Shown here: positions 7,123 to 14,475 of the stretch, in pieces
Position numbering within the stretch: position 1 is the first letter of the stretch
How the letters are laid out: each line of letters opens with the position of its first letter
IMG/VR virus record: IMGVR_UViG_3300042312_000063
Location: 1 to 48,113 of that record
Source: a virus
DNA: 48,113 bases
Direction: 5' to 3' (one strand)
Position numbers and translations under genes: made by a program
The notes under the pieces: model-generated
Told to the model about the DNA's origin: nothing
The model's database searches: none
Seen by the model: the letters and a program-made list of their open reading frames with translations, nothing else

Positions 7123-7319
7123 CGGGGGGTAGTCTCCTACCCACGACCGCTAGTGGGGTCGGGTGAGCGTGACAGCGTGCGGTTTTCCTTCTTTTTCACC
7201 GCACGGTCTGAAGGCGCGACAAGGCAGGGTTCGGTGCCCCCGTACAGGTAAGCCGAAACATACCACCGTGAAACCTTGCAATCCCCACACTTCTCTTTCG
7301 TAACTATTAGGAGTAACCG
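7123..7319 (+). other. 197-nt intergenic region with several inverted repeats
   Basis: No gene is supported here. Directly after the VWA stop there is a hairpin GGGTAG-TCTC-CTACCC (7127-7142). A second stem pairs CGTGCGGT (7176-7183) with ACCGCACG (7198-7205) around a pyrimidine-rich loop. Further down, CAAGG near 7219 can pair with CCTTG near 7274, enclosing GTTCGG/CCGAA complementarity. It may be a leader, terminator complex or structured RNA. It does not fold into a convincing tRNA by eye. Confidence 0.4.
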
Positions 7320-8015
7320 ATGTCTGCTTTTAGCCCACCAGTCTTCCATGTGCTCTGCAACGCATTAGAAACTCTCAATAGGCGTATGTACTCATTGTAT
7401 GAGTGCAACATCAACGCTTACGAGGTCTTTGACTATTTTGTCCCAAAGGAAGATCAGGACGCACTGCACCGCGCACAACAACTAGGCGCACGATCCGCAA
7501 CTTACAATGAAGTGACTTCCTTCAAATACGACAACGCAGTCTTTCAAGTCGACCTGCGCGGCGTGCAGAAGCTAGTCCCCAACTATCTCGCAGGATCATC
7601 CCGCACACTGACGCCAGACCTGCCGTTCTTCACACGCATATCGGAGTACATCGACAAGATCACACCGATAGCTGACGAGTTCGCAAATGTCCGCGCAGTT
7701 CTTAGCCTACTCGACAAACATTGTAAGAACCCTAAACAGGTTAGGTTCTTCATGCCGGGTATCACGACCCTATTCATGACCGCCGATATGAAGGATCACG
7801 CTAGGGTACTTACGCCTACACCTAAGTTACGTAGTCAGCCGACAATACCAATGGGTACTCGGCAGGCCATTATCGATGCTAACGCAACCATCGCCAAGGC
7901 TACACTACTTCCGACCAAGGACAACTCTCCGTCGGCTCGTAGGTATAGTGTTAGATTTGGCACCAACTACGTCACCGAATGGGGCGACACAATCCGTCGT
8001 CTGGAGTGCTCATAA
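7320..8015 (+). CDS. Hypothetical protein (231 aa)
   Basis: The start follows TTAGGAGTAACCG. No recognised domain. The N-terminal half is helical (HVLCNALETLNRRMYSLYEC); the middle contains FFTRISEYIDKITPIADEFA and VRFFMPGITTLFMTADM. The C-terminal part is basic and Thr/Ser-rich. It sits alone between two structured intergenic regions, so it probably has its own transcript boundaries. Confidence 0.65.
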   Translation: MSAFSPPVFHVLCNALETLNRRMYSLYECNINAYEVFDYFVPKEDQDALHRAQQLGARSATYNEVTSFKYDNAVFQVDLRGVQKLVPNYLAGSSRTLTPDLPFFTRISEYIDKITPIADEFANVRAVLSLLDKHCKNPKQVRFFMPGITTLFMTADMKDHARVLTPTPKLRSQPTIPMGTRQAIIDANATIAKATLLPTKDNSPSARRYSVRFGTNYVTEWGDTIRRLECS

Positions 8016-8019
8016 AAAA

Positions 8020-8052
8020 GGGCGGCGAGGGTAACCACCAACCTCGCCGCCC
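8020..8052 (-). terminator. Perfect 11-bp hairpin, intrinsic terminator in minus orientation
   Basis: GGGCGGCGAGG (8020-8030) pairs perfectly with CCTCGCCGCCC (8042-8052) around an 11-nt loop. Six A residues (8014-8019) precede it on the plus strand, giving a U6 tail for minus-strand transcripts. On the plus strand no U-run follows, so it could act only weakly there. It would stop antisense transcription through this arm. Confidence 0.7.
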
Positions 8053-8071
8053 ACTAACTCCCACCCAAGGA

Positions 8072-8089
8072 GAGCCACCGCCGTGGCTC
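8072..8089 (+). terminator. Small perfect hairpin upstream of the DNA polymerase gene
   Basis: GAGCCAC (8072-8078) and GTGGCTC (8083-8089) form a 7-bp stem with a CGCC loop. No U-run follows, so it is either a leader structure of the polymerase mRNA or part of a termination/processing element together with the stronger hairpin just upstream. Confidence 0.45.
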
Positions 8090-8148
8090 CCGATTAAATA
8101 GATCTTGTGCCCCCAACTGTCAACACCGCTACTACTAGAGTAACCAAC

Positions 8149-10023
8149 ATGCAGACAATTTATTTAGACTTCGAGACGTACTACTCGAATGAATACTCGC
8201 TGCGGAAGATGACGCCAGTGGAGTACATCTTAGATCCACGCTACGAAACTATTGGTGCTGCCATAGCTATTGATGATGGCGAACCTTTCTGGTTGGGCGA
8301 GGCAGAGTTCAGGCAGTGGGTACTCGATAACTATCAAGAGTTACTTAACTCGAAGATCGTCAGCCACAATGCGCTATTCGATATGTGCATCTTGGAATGG
8401 CGATATTCTCTCGTGCCGAAGCTCATGATTGATACGCTCGGCATGGCGAGGGCCAAGTGTGCCTATAACACCAACTCACTATCTCTTTCTTCACTAGCCA
8501 CCCACTTTGGTATCGGCGTCAAAGGTGATGCGATCATGAAGGTCGCTGGCATGAACGCTGTGGCGATGAAGCAGGCTGGTGTCTACCAAGCTCTCGCCGA
8601 CTATGCGCTTAACGATGTTGATTTGTGCCGTGAGATTTATCGTCGCCTGCAACCATACCCAGTGACAGAACTTGTCATCCAAGACATGGTTCTGCGCTGC
8701 GCTGTGCAGCCATCCTTTACTCTCAATAGTAACTTGCTCGCTGAACATCTTCACGAAGTCAGGATGAGTAAGGAGGCTCTGCTCTTCAAAGCTGGCCTAA
8801 CATCACGAGACGATCTGATGAGCAACGAGAAGTTTGCTCAAGCTCTGCGTAACTTCGGCGTCGAGCCTCCCATGAAGACATCACTTACAACTGGCAAGGC
8901 TACGTATGCTTTCTCGAAGACAGACCCAGCGTTCTTAGAATTAGAAGAACACGATAACCCAGACGTGCAGGCTCTTGTCTCTGCCCGCCTTGGGCTCAAA
9001 TCTACATTAGAAGAGAGCCGCACAGAGAAATTCCTGCGCATCGCTAACCTGCAATGGCCGGATGGAAAGTGCGCTATCATGCCTATCCCGCTGCGCTATT
9101 CTGGTGCCCACACCCACCGTCTTTCCGGCGATTGGGGCATCAACATGCAGAACCTCCCACGTGGCGGCAAGTTACGTAAGGCGCTCGTAGCCCCAGAAGG
9201 TTTCTCTGTCGTCGCCGCTGACGCGGCACAGATCGAAGCCCGCATGGTTGCTTGGTTCGCTGGCGAGCAGAAGCTCGTCGATCAATTCGCTGCCGGTGAG
9301 GACGTATACTGCTCGTTCGCCTCGGTCGTGTTCGGTCGCACGATCACCAAGGCCGACAAGAAGGAGCGCTGGATCGGCAAGACCGCAGTGCTCGGTCTGG
9401 GTTACGGCATGGGGTGGATGAAATTCCAATCCACCGTCAAAATTCTCTCTAAGAACCAGCTAGGAGAACAGATTGAGCTCGACGATGCTGAGGCCCAGCG
9501 CATCGTCACTGCCTACCGCACGACATACCCCAAGATCCCTGCAACGTGGCATATGCTGAATAGCCATCTGTCCTTCATGGCTAGTGCGTACGAGGATGAG
9601 CACAACTGCATTGGTCCGGTTACTTCGGGCGTAACCATCTATCGCGAGCGTATCGACCTGCCATCCGGTCTATCGCTCTACTACCATAAGCTCAGGCAAG
9701 AGGACGGTCAGTGGGTCTTTGACTTTGGGCGTACGAAGAACAAGCGCATCTTTGGCGGCAAACTACTAGAGAACATCGTCCAAGCTCTAGCACGCATTGT
9801 TGTGATGGATGCTGCGCTGCGTCTACGCAAGAAGCTCTCTACGTATGAGATCCAACTGTCTGGTCAGGTTCACGACGAACTTATCTACATTGTGCCAGAC
9901 GACATGGTCGCTGTGGTTACTAAGCTAGTACTGGACGAGATGAGTACCGCCCCGAAATGGGCAGAGGGTTTGCCTCTGTCTGCAGAAGCAGAAGCTGGAC
10001 CATCGTACGGAGACGCAAAATGA
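8149..10023 (+). CDS. Family A DNA polymerase with 3'-5' exonuclease (624 aa)
   Basis: This is the replicative DNA polymerase. The N-terminal DnaQ-like exonuclease has Exo I IYLDFET (D7, E9), Exo II SHNALFDM and Exo III YALNDVDLC. The polymerase domain has motif A VVAADAAQIEARM (D358), a motif B-like block RWIGKTAVLGLGYGMGW and motif C QVHDELIYIV (H575-E577). No 5'-3' exonuclease domain is present, as usual for phage enzymes. The ATG at 8149 follows CTAGAGTAACCAAC; an in-frame GTG at 8107 lacks a ribosome binding site. A GTTAC/GTAAC dyad lies inside at 9618-9636. Confidence 0.95.
   Translation: MQTIYLDFETYYSNEYSLRKMTPVEYILDPRYETIGAAIAIDDGEPFWLGEAEFRQWVLDNYQELLNSKIVSHNALFDMCILEWRYSLVPKLMIDTLGMARAKCAYNTNSLSLSSLATHFGIGVKGDAIMKVAGMNAVAMKQAGVYQALADYALNDVDLCREIYRRLQPYPVTELVIQDMVLRCAVQPSFTLNSNLLAEHLHEVRMSKEALLFKAGLTSRDDLMSNEKFAQALRNFGVEPPMKTSLTTGKATYAFSKTDPAFLELEEHDNPDVQALVSARLGLKSTLEESRTEKFLRIANLQWPDGKCAIMPIPLRYSGAHTHRLSGDWGINMQNLPRGGKLRKALVAPEGFSVVAADAAQIEARMVAWFAGEQKLVDQFAAGEDVYCSFASVVFGRTITKADKKERWIGKTAVLGLGYGMGWMKFQSTVKILSKNQLGEQIELDDAEAQRIVTAYRTTYPKIPATWHMLNSHLSFMASAYEDEHNCIGPVTSGVTIYRERIDLPSGLSLYYHKLRQEDGQWVFDFGRTKNKRIFGGKLLENIVQALARIVVMDAALRLRKKLSTYEIQLSGQVHDELIYIVPDDMVAVVTKLVLDEMSTAPKWAEGLPLSAEAEAGPSYGDAK
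9618..9636. repeat. GGTTAC-N7-GTAACC inverted repeat, copy 3
   Basis: The sequence GGTTACTTCGGGCGTAACC forms a perfect 6-bp dyad inside the DNA polymerase gene, where it encodes VTSGVT. It is the most symmetrical simple copy of the dispersed element. Confidence 0.85.
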
Positions 10024-10121
10024 GCCAAGCACCCCAAACTTGTTACTTTACATGGCGGTAAAATAGGACTATCTTTTTGGTGTTCGAGGACTGATCCTTG
10101 GGCGTTTCCTCCCTTGACTTG

Positions 10122-10151
10122 GCGGGGGCTAAAACCCCCCGCTCCTTTTTT
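10122..10151 (+). terminator. Rho-independent terminator
   Basis: GCGGGGG (10122-10128) pairs with CCCCCGC (10136-10142) around a CTAAAAC loop and is followed after TCC by six T residues (10146-10151). It lies about 100 nt after the polymerase gene. The region 10024-10121 between them holds no gene I can support. Confidence 0.85.
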
Positions 10152-10161
10152 CGGTGCGGCT

Positions 10162-10335
10162 ATGGATTGGATGGCTACTATAATTGTAATTTCGATCTGC
10201 ATCGCTATCGGCATGATGATCGAAAGGCTACGCTGGCAGATCAGAGCGTACAAAGAAACTCTGCGTGCCGAAGAAGAGGTACGGTATCTATACGCTGAAG
10301 ATATCGAGGGTCGTCGCAATGAACCCAACCACTGA
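10162..10335 (+). CDS. Small single-pass membrane protein (57 aa)
   Basis: The ATG at 10162 gives MDWMATIIVISICIAIGMMI, a clear N-terminal transmembrane helix, followed by a charged helical tail (RLRWQIRAYKETLRAEEEVR). An upstream ATG at 10114 falls before the terminator and is not preferred. No strong ribosome binding site is visible. It overlaps the next gene by 17 nt. Its role is unknown; the topology would also fit a small phage membrane effector. Confidence 0.6.
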   Translation: MDWMATIIVISICIAIGMMIERLRWQIRAYKETLRAEEEVRYLYAEDIEGRRNEPNH

Positions 10336-10669
10336 GATCGAGATACTAAAGGGCCGCATTGGTGATCTAGAAAAGACGCTAAAGCTAGTTGACCCACTAA
10401 CCGCAACGTACAAACTACCGCCCGCTCTTCGTAAAATTTTTGGACTACTCGTAGCACTGCCGTACGTAACCCACGAAATGCTCGAACAGCAGCTTGGCCT
10501 TACAGCATCGGCACGGGTAGCCATCCACCGTCTTCGCCGTCGCCTTAAACCGTACGGCATCGAAATCAAATCGCGTTTCTCTGTTGGCTATTGGATCGAG
10601 AAAGAGACGCGGGACAAAATTCAAGGGGTTACTTCTAGTGGTAACTCCAAGACCGAGCTCTCTGCCTGA
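10319..10669 (+). CDS. Winged-helix DNA-binding protein, OmpR C-terminal type (116 aa)
   Basis: The ATG at 10319 follows GAGGGTCGTCGCA and is preferred over the in-frame ATG 54 nt upstream, which lies deep in the previous gene. Residues 1-30 are a likely coiled coil (IEILKGRIGDLEKTLKLV). Residues 45-100 fit the trans_reg_C winged helix: VTHEMLEQQLGLTA, then AIHRLRRRLKPYGIEIKSRF and GYWI, including the typical LRRRL recognition helix and the GY wing. No receiver domain is present. It is probably an early transcription regulator of phage genes. Its last codons contain a dyad copy encoding VTSSGN. Confidence 0.8.
   Translation: MNPTTEIEILKGRIGDLEKTLKLVDPLTATYKLPPALRKIFGLLVALPYVTHEMLEQQLGLTASARVAIHRLRRRLKPYGIEIKSRFSVGYWIEKETRDKIQGVTSSGNSKTELSA
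10628..10645. repeat. GTTAC-N8-GTAAC inverted repeat, copy 4
   Basis: Arms lie at 10628-10632 and 10641-10645 in the last 40 nt of the winged-helix regulator gene, encoding VTSSGN. Confidence 0.8.
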
Positions 10670-10681
10670 CAGTGCGAGAGA

Positions 10682-10785
10682 CGACAGCAATGGTGCTGTC
10701 GCTGGTTCATAGCTACATAGTGGCTCTGCTCCAACCCTACTGTCTCTCTGTTCAACTTGCTCCCGGCGAAAGCCGGGGGCCTTTT
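10682..10785 (+). terminator. Two hairpins after the winged-helix gene; the second is terminator-like
   Basis: The first hairpin is CGACAGC (10682-10688) with GCTGTCG (10695-10701). The second is CCCGGC (10762-10767), a GAAA tetraloop and GCCGGG (10772-10777), followed by GGCCTTTT, a plausible weak intrinsic terminator. The 60 nt between them hold nothing I recognise. Confidence 0.6.
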
Positions 10786-10796
10786 GGAAAACCATC

Positions 10797-10886
10797 ATGA
10801 GCGAGTACTTCATCCACGTCTTCATCTTTATGGTAGGTGTAGCCGCAGGATCATTGTTCGCTTGTTTTTATGAGCGTTCAAAATGA
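10797..10886 (+). CDS. 29-aa membrane peptide upstream of dCMP deaminase
   Basis: An ATG at 10797 opens MSEYFIHVFIFMVGVAAGSL followed by FACFYERSK: a short N-terminus, one hydrophobic helix and a charged end. The stop forms an ATGA overlap with the deaminase start, which supports its being translated. It could be a real micro-protein or a leader peptide that couples translation to the deaminase gene. TTTTGGAAAACC upstream gives a weak ribosome binding site. Confidence 0.45.
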   Translation: MSEYFIHVFIFMVGVAAGSLFACFYERSK

Positions 10887-11347
10887 TGCTGGACATACCC
10901 GATGTCACAAAGAAATGGGATCACAGGTATCTTCAACTCGCTGCTATCGTTGCTACGTGGTCAAAAGATCCGTCCACGAAAGTCGGTGCAGTTATCGTAC
11001 GACCCAACCGCACCGTTGTGTCGCTTGGTTATAACGGGTTTCCGCGATCCGTTAGAGATGACGGGGCGCTTTATAACGACCGTCCGACCAAGCTATTGCG
11101 GACGGTACATGCAGAAGCGAACGCGATCCTAACGGCAGGTCAATCTGTCAAAGGCTGCACGATTTACGTATCACCATTACACCCTTGCGCTACGTGTGCT
11201 GGGATCATCATCCAGTCTGGTATCTCACGTGTTGTAGCTTACATGCCAAGTAAACCACTGGCTTGGGAGCAGAGTTTTGCTGCAGCGCAAGAGATGTTCG
11301 ACGAAGCCCGCGTTGTGGTTAACGTGACTACGGAAGTAACCGACTGA
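10883..11347 (+). CDS. dCMP deaminase (154 aa)
   Basis: It converts dCMP to dUMP, feeding dTMP synthesis. The zinc site is clear: HAE (H76-E78) and PCATC (C102, C105), within the ComEB/dCMP deaminase fold, with the typical N-terminal block SKDPSTKVGAVIV and GYNGFPRSV. The length is normal for the family. It lies within the replication module. No thymidylate synthase is seen in the window. Its end carries a near-perfect copy of the dispersed dyad (11324-11340), encoding VTTEVTD. Confidence 0.93.
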   Translation: MMLDIPDVTKKWDHRYLQLAAIVATWSKDPSTKVGAVIVRPNRTVVSLGYNGFPRSVRDDGALYNDRPTKLLRTVHAEANAILTAGQSVKGCTIYVSPLHPCATCAGIIIQSGISRVVAYMPSKPLAWEQSFAAAQEMFDEARVVVNVTTEVTD

Positions 11348-11354
11348 GGAAGTA

Positions 11355-11537
11355 ATGACTACCACCCAATACACTTTGATCCATATGCCAACCACCAAAA
11401 GAGGCAGATGGTTTATTGCCCGCCGCAGTGTCGGAGATACCTACATAACCGTGGCCGAGTGCCACACCGAATACGCGGCGCGGGAACTGCTGAAAGAACT
11501 CACGCAGAAGCCCGATAAACTGGAACGGATCGAATGA
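11355..11537 (+). CDS. Hypothetical protein (60 aa)
   Basis: The start follows GAGGAAGTA. The protein has two beta-like strands (YTLIHMPTTKRGRWFIARR, DTYITVAECHT) and a C-terminal helix (YAARELLKELTQ). No recognised family. Its stop overlaps the start of the next gene (ATGA). Confidence 0.6.
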   Translation: MTTTQYTLIHMPTTKRGRWFIARRSVGDTYITVAECHTEYAARELLKELTQKPDKLERIE

Positions 11538-12226
11538 GTTTCACAGTTACTACCACACGTAACCGGCCAAAGCCTTTCTCTTGGTCTTACAGCAAGCTCA
11601 AGAACTACGAGACTTGCCCTAAGCGTCACTGGCATCTCGACATCGCCAAGGACGTGAAGGAAGAAGAGAGTGAGCATATCCAGTACGGTAACGCTCTGCA
11701 CAAGGCACTAGCAGAACGTATCGAGAAAGGTACCCCTCTGCCGAAGCCGTTCGAGAAGAACGAAGAGTGGTGCCTAAAGGTTATTGGTGACGGCACAGCT
11801 CGGCTTCTCGTCGAGCAGAAGCTAGCTATCAACAAAGACTTTGGGCCATGCTCATGGTTCGGAGATGAGGCTTGGTACCGTGGTATCGCTGACGTGATTA
11901 AGATCGTCGGCCCCGTAGCTGTCGTACTAGACTGGAAGACTGGGAAGATCCAAGAAGACGGATCGCAGCTTGCGCTTATGGCTCAGTGTGTTTTCGCACA
12001 CCACCCAGACGTGCAGAAGATCCGCACAGAATTTGTCTGGCTTAAAGAAGACGCAACCACACGCGCTGACTTCACACGTGATGACATGCCTAAGATTTGG
12101 AATGGTCTGCTGCCTCGTGTGAAGACGTTAGAAGACGCCTCAGTCTCGGTTAACTACCCACCCAAGCCGGGAAATCTTTGCCGCCGTTGGTGCCCTGTTA
12201 CACAGTGTCCGCACAATGGTGAGTGA
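11534..12226 (+). CDS. PD-(D/E)XK nuclease, Cas4/RecB-like with Cys cluster (230 aa)
   Basis: The core has IQYGNALHKALAE, then YRGIADVIKIVGPVAVVLDW followed by KTGK: the GxxD...(D)xK pattern of the PD-(D/E)XK nuclease fold. One N-terminal cysteine (YETCPKRHW) and three C-terminal cysteines (LCRRWCPVTQC) match the four-Cys Fe-S layout of Cas4 and AddB-type exonucleases. Phage members are thought to process DNA ends during recombination or replication. It sits in an overlapping string with the VRR-NUC nuclease and the helicase, so the three probably cooperate. Confidence 0.85.
   Translation: MSFTVTTTRNRPKPFSWSYSKLKNYETCPKRHWHLDIAKDVKEEESEHIQYGNALHKALAERIEKGTPLPKPFEKNEEWCLKVIGDGTARLLVEQKLAINKDFGPCSWFGDEAWYRGIADVIKIVGPVAVVLDWKTGKIQEDGSQLALMAQCVFAHHPDVQKIRTEFVWLKEDATTRADFTRDDMPKIWNGLLPRVKTLEDASVSVNYPPKPGNLCRRWCPVTQCPHNGE
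11546..11563. repeat. GTTAC-N8-GTAAC inverted repeat, copy 5
   Basis: Arms lie at 11546-11550 and 11559-11563, 12 nt after the nuclease start codon, encoding VTTTRN. Confidence 0.8.
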
Positions 12227-12510
12227 TGTCGACGCCGGAAGGCAAAGTAAAACGAAAGGTATCGGAGTTACTAAAGAAGTACCCCGGTATGTATTACGAA
12301 ATGCCCGTTCCCGGTGGGTACGGGAAAAGCGGTCTAGATTATTTTGGCTGCTACAAAGGAAAGTTCTTCTCGGTCGAGACTAAAGCGCCCGGTAAGAAAC
12401 CAACTGAACGACAACAACTAACCATCGCTGCAATCACCCGTGCTGGCGGTGCCGTCTTCGTCATCGATGGGGACACCACCCAACTCAAAGAATGGCTCGA
12501 CCACCAATGA
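12226..12510 (+). CDS. VRR-NUC domain nuclease (94 aa)
   Basis: The ATG at 12226 shares bases with the previous stop. A compact VRR-NUC fold is visible: an N-terminal helix (EGKVKRKVSELLKKYPGMYY), GKSGLDYFGCYKGKFFSVET (catalytic D and ExK), the following K of ETKAP and a C-terminal helix after TERQQLTIAAI. Stand-alone phage VRR-NUC proteins are structure-specific endonucleases or Holliday-junction resolvase-like enzymes. It is coupled by ATGA to the helicase downstream, which is a common pairing in phages. Confidence 0.88.
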   Translation: MSTPEGKVKRKVSELLKKYPGMYYEMPVPGGYGKSGLDYFGCYKGKFFSVETKAPGKKPTERQQLTIAAITRAGGAVFVIDGDTTQLKEWLDHQ

Positions 12511-14048
12511 TCCATATCTCTTCCAAGCATCGCGTCGTCGGAGTGCCTTACCGCCCCGACGTCGCAAACCTCTTTCCCTCTGCGAAGAAGGTTACTCTGA
12601 ATGGTAACCCGCACATTGTAATTCCTCACAACCTTGAGGAAACAAGAGTGCTTCGCAATCTCGGGTACGAAATCCCCGCGCCCGTGCTGTCTCACTACGA
12701 TTGGGCTGATGGAAAGCCGTTCGAAGTGCAGAAGAAAACCGTGGCGATGCTCACCACAAACCCGCGCTCTTATGTGCTGAACGGCATGGGTACGGGTAAG
12801 ACTAAGAGCGCGCTGTGGGCGTTTGATTACCTCCGCTCAGTAGGCATGGCTAACAAGATGCTGGTGGTAGCCCCGCTGTCGACGATGAACTTCACTTGGG
12901 CAAGAGAGATCTTTAACACACTGCCGCACCTGTCTAGCGTGACTTTACACGGCTCACGCACCAAGCGATTGGAGCGCCTCGCAGAAGATCACGATATCTA
13001 TATCATTAACCACGATGGCCTGAAGGTTATCGCTGACGAAATAAAGAACCGCAAAGACATCGACGTCCTATGCCTCGACGAGCTTGCTGTCTATCGCAAT
13101 GGTGGTTCAGACCGCACGAAGAAAACGCGCGAGATCGCTAAGCATTTCCCATGGGTATGGGGGATGACAGGGTCGCCAACGCCTAACGAACCAACGGACG
13201 CTTGGGCTCAGGCAACCATCGTAACACCGAACACAGTACCGAAATACTTCTCGCGCTTTCGCGAAGACCTGATGCAGCGCGTCACACAATTTAAGTGGGT
13301 ACCTAAGCCAGACGCTATCGAGAAAGCTTTCTCTGCTCTGCAACCTGCCGTGCGTTACACACTCGACGATATCCTCGAACTCCCCGAAGTGGTGGAGAGG
13401 ACGCAGGATATCGAGATGGGTCCGAAGCAGGAGAAGATCTACAAACAGATGAAGGACAACGCCTACGCAGCGATTGCAGCGAAAGAGATCACGGCTATGA
13501 ACGCAGGTGCCGTCCTCAATAAGTTGTTACAAATCAGCGCGGGCTGGGTCTACGCCAAGGAGAAGGAGGTTGTTACACTAGATAACGACAATCGCCTGCA
13601 AGCCCTAGTCGATACTATTGATAGTACCGAACGTAAGGTCATCGTCTTCGTGCCGTTTGTCCATGCCCTGCAAGGCATCAAGACGCGGCTCTTCAAGGAG
13701 GGCATCGAGTGCGAAGCTGTCTCTGGAGAGACGCCACGCGCACACCGAGATCAGATCTTCAACATCTTCCAGAACACCGGCAAGCTCAGGGTTCTGGTCG
13801 CTCATCCGCAGTGTATGGCCCATGGTGTTACATTGACTGCGGCTGATACTATTATATGGTTTGCCCCTACAACCTCGCTCGAAATCTTTGAGCAAGCCAA
13901 TGCCCGCATCCGCCGTGTGGGGCAGAAGCATAAGCAACTCGTTCTTATGTTTCAGTCGACGGATGCAGAACGTCGAATGTACTCGCGACTAAGGTCTAAG
14001 CAGAAAGTCCAGAATACCCTTCTCGAAATGTTTGCCGAGAACTCGTAA
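12507..14048 (+). CDS. SNF2-type superfamily 2 helicase/ATPase (513 aa)
   Basis: The ATG at 12507 overlaps the preceding stop (ATGA); an in-frame ATG at 12492 is less likely. Motif I is NGMGTGKTKS (K98), motif II is VLCLDELAV (D191, E192), motif III is GMTGSPTPNEPTDAW and motif VI is QANARIRRVGQ, which together define an SNF2-like SF2 ATPase. In phages such proteins drive recombination, replication restart or branch migration. The neighbouring VRR-NUC supports a role at branched DNA. A dyad copy lies near its 5' end, encoding VTLNGN. Confidence 0.92.
   Translation: MIHISSKHRVVGVPYRPDVANLFPSAKKVTLNGNPHIVIPHNLEETRVLRNLGYEIPAPVLSHYDWADGKPFEVQKKTVAMLTTNPRSYVLNGMGTGKTKSALWAFDYLRSVGMANKMLVVAPLSTMNFTWAREIFNTLPHLSSVTLHGSRTKRLERLAEDHDIYIINHDGLKVIADEIKNRKDIDVLCLDELAVYRNGGSDRTKKTREIAKHFPWVWGMTGSPTPNEPTDAWAQATIVTPNTVPKYFSRFREDLMQRVTQFKWVPKPDAIEKAFSALQPAVRYTLDDILELPEVVERTQDIEMGPKQEKIYKQMKDNAYAAIAAKEITAMNAGAVLNKLLQISAGWVYAKEKEVVTLDNDNRLQALVDTIDSTERKVIVFVPFVHALQGIKTRLFKEGIECEAVSGETPRAHRDQIFNIFQNTGKLRVLVAHPQCMAHGVTLTAADTIIWFAPTTSLEIFEQANARIRRVGQKHKQLVLMFQSTDAERRMYSRLRSKQKVQNTLLEMFAENS
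12590..12609. repeat. GGTTAC-N8-GTAACC inverted repeat, copy 6
   Basis: Core arms lie at 12591-12595 and 12604-12608, with G/C extensions at both ends, near the 5' end of the helicase gene. Confidence 0.8.
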
Positions 14049-14064
14049 CCACCGGAGTAACCAC

Positions 14065-14460
14065 ATGACTGATAATAGGATCGACATCAGCGTACGTGTC
14101 GAGCAGTACGTCAAGTTGCGGGATAAGATCAAAGAGATCGAGACCCGCCACAAAGAGGAATTAAAACCGTACAAGGATACACTTGAGAAACTAAATTCAG
14201 TTATACTGCAGCATCTCACTCAAGTAGGTGGCGAAAGCATCCGCACCCAAGCTGGTACGGCTTACGTCACCGAGAAGAAAACGGCGTCACTTGCCGATCC
14301 GCAGGCTTTCATGGACTACGTTGTTACTAACAGCGCGTGGGACTTGTTGGACCGCAAGGCAAACGTGAAGGCTGTCACTGACTATATCGATGAACACAAA
14401 GCACCCCCTCCGGGTGTCAACTATTCGACGACCAATATGGTCGGCGTCCGTCGCTCGTAA
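14065..14460 (+). CDS. Conserved phage hypothetical protein (131 aa)
   Basis: The ATG at 14065 follows CCGGAGTAACCAC; the frame is open upstream to 14032, but that start lies in the helicase gene. The N-terminal coiled coil (KLRDKIKEIETRHKEELKPY, LEKLNSVILQHL) is followed by IRTQAGTAYVTEKKTASLAD, then WDLLDRKANVKAVTDYIDEH and PPPGVNYSTTNMVGVRR. I recognise this layout as widespread in phages, usually next to the ssDNA-binding protein as here. A replication accessory role is likely, but the function is unknown. Confidence 0.7.
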   Translation: MTDNRIDISVRVEQYVKLRDKIKEIETRHKEELKPYKDTLEKLNSVILQHLTQVGGESIRTQAGTAYVTEKKTASLADPQAFMDYVVTNSAWDLLDRKANVKAVTDYIDEHKAPPPGVNYSTTNMVGVRRS

Positions 14461-14475
14461 TCCCAAGGAGTATCT

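Noticed and set aside
7220-7270. Possible tRNA T-arm (GGTTCGGTGCCCC)
   Set aside because: The stem has mismatches, and no acceptor, D or anticodon arms of correct spacing can be drawn around it.
9885-10457. 190-aa minus-strand ORF across the polymerase end and terminator
   Set aside because: It runs antisense through two supported genes and a terminator and has no recognisable domain.
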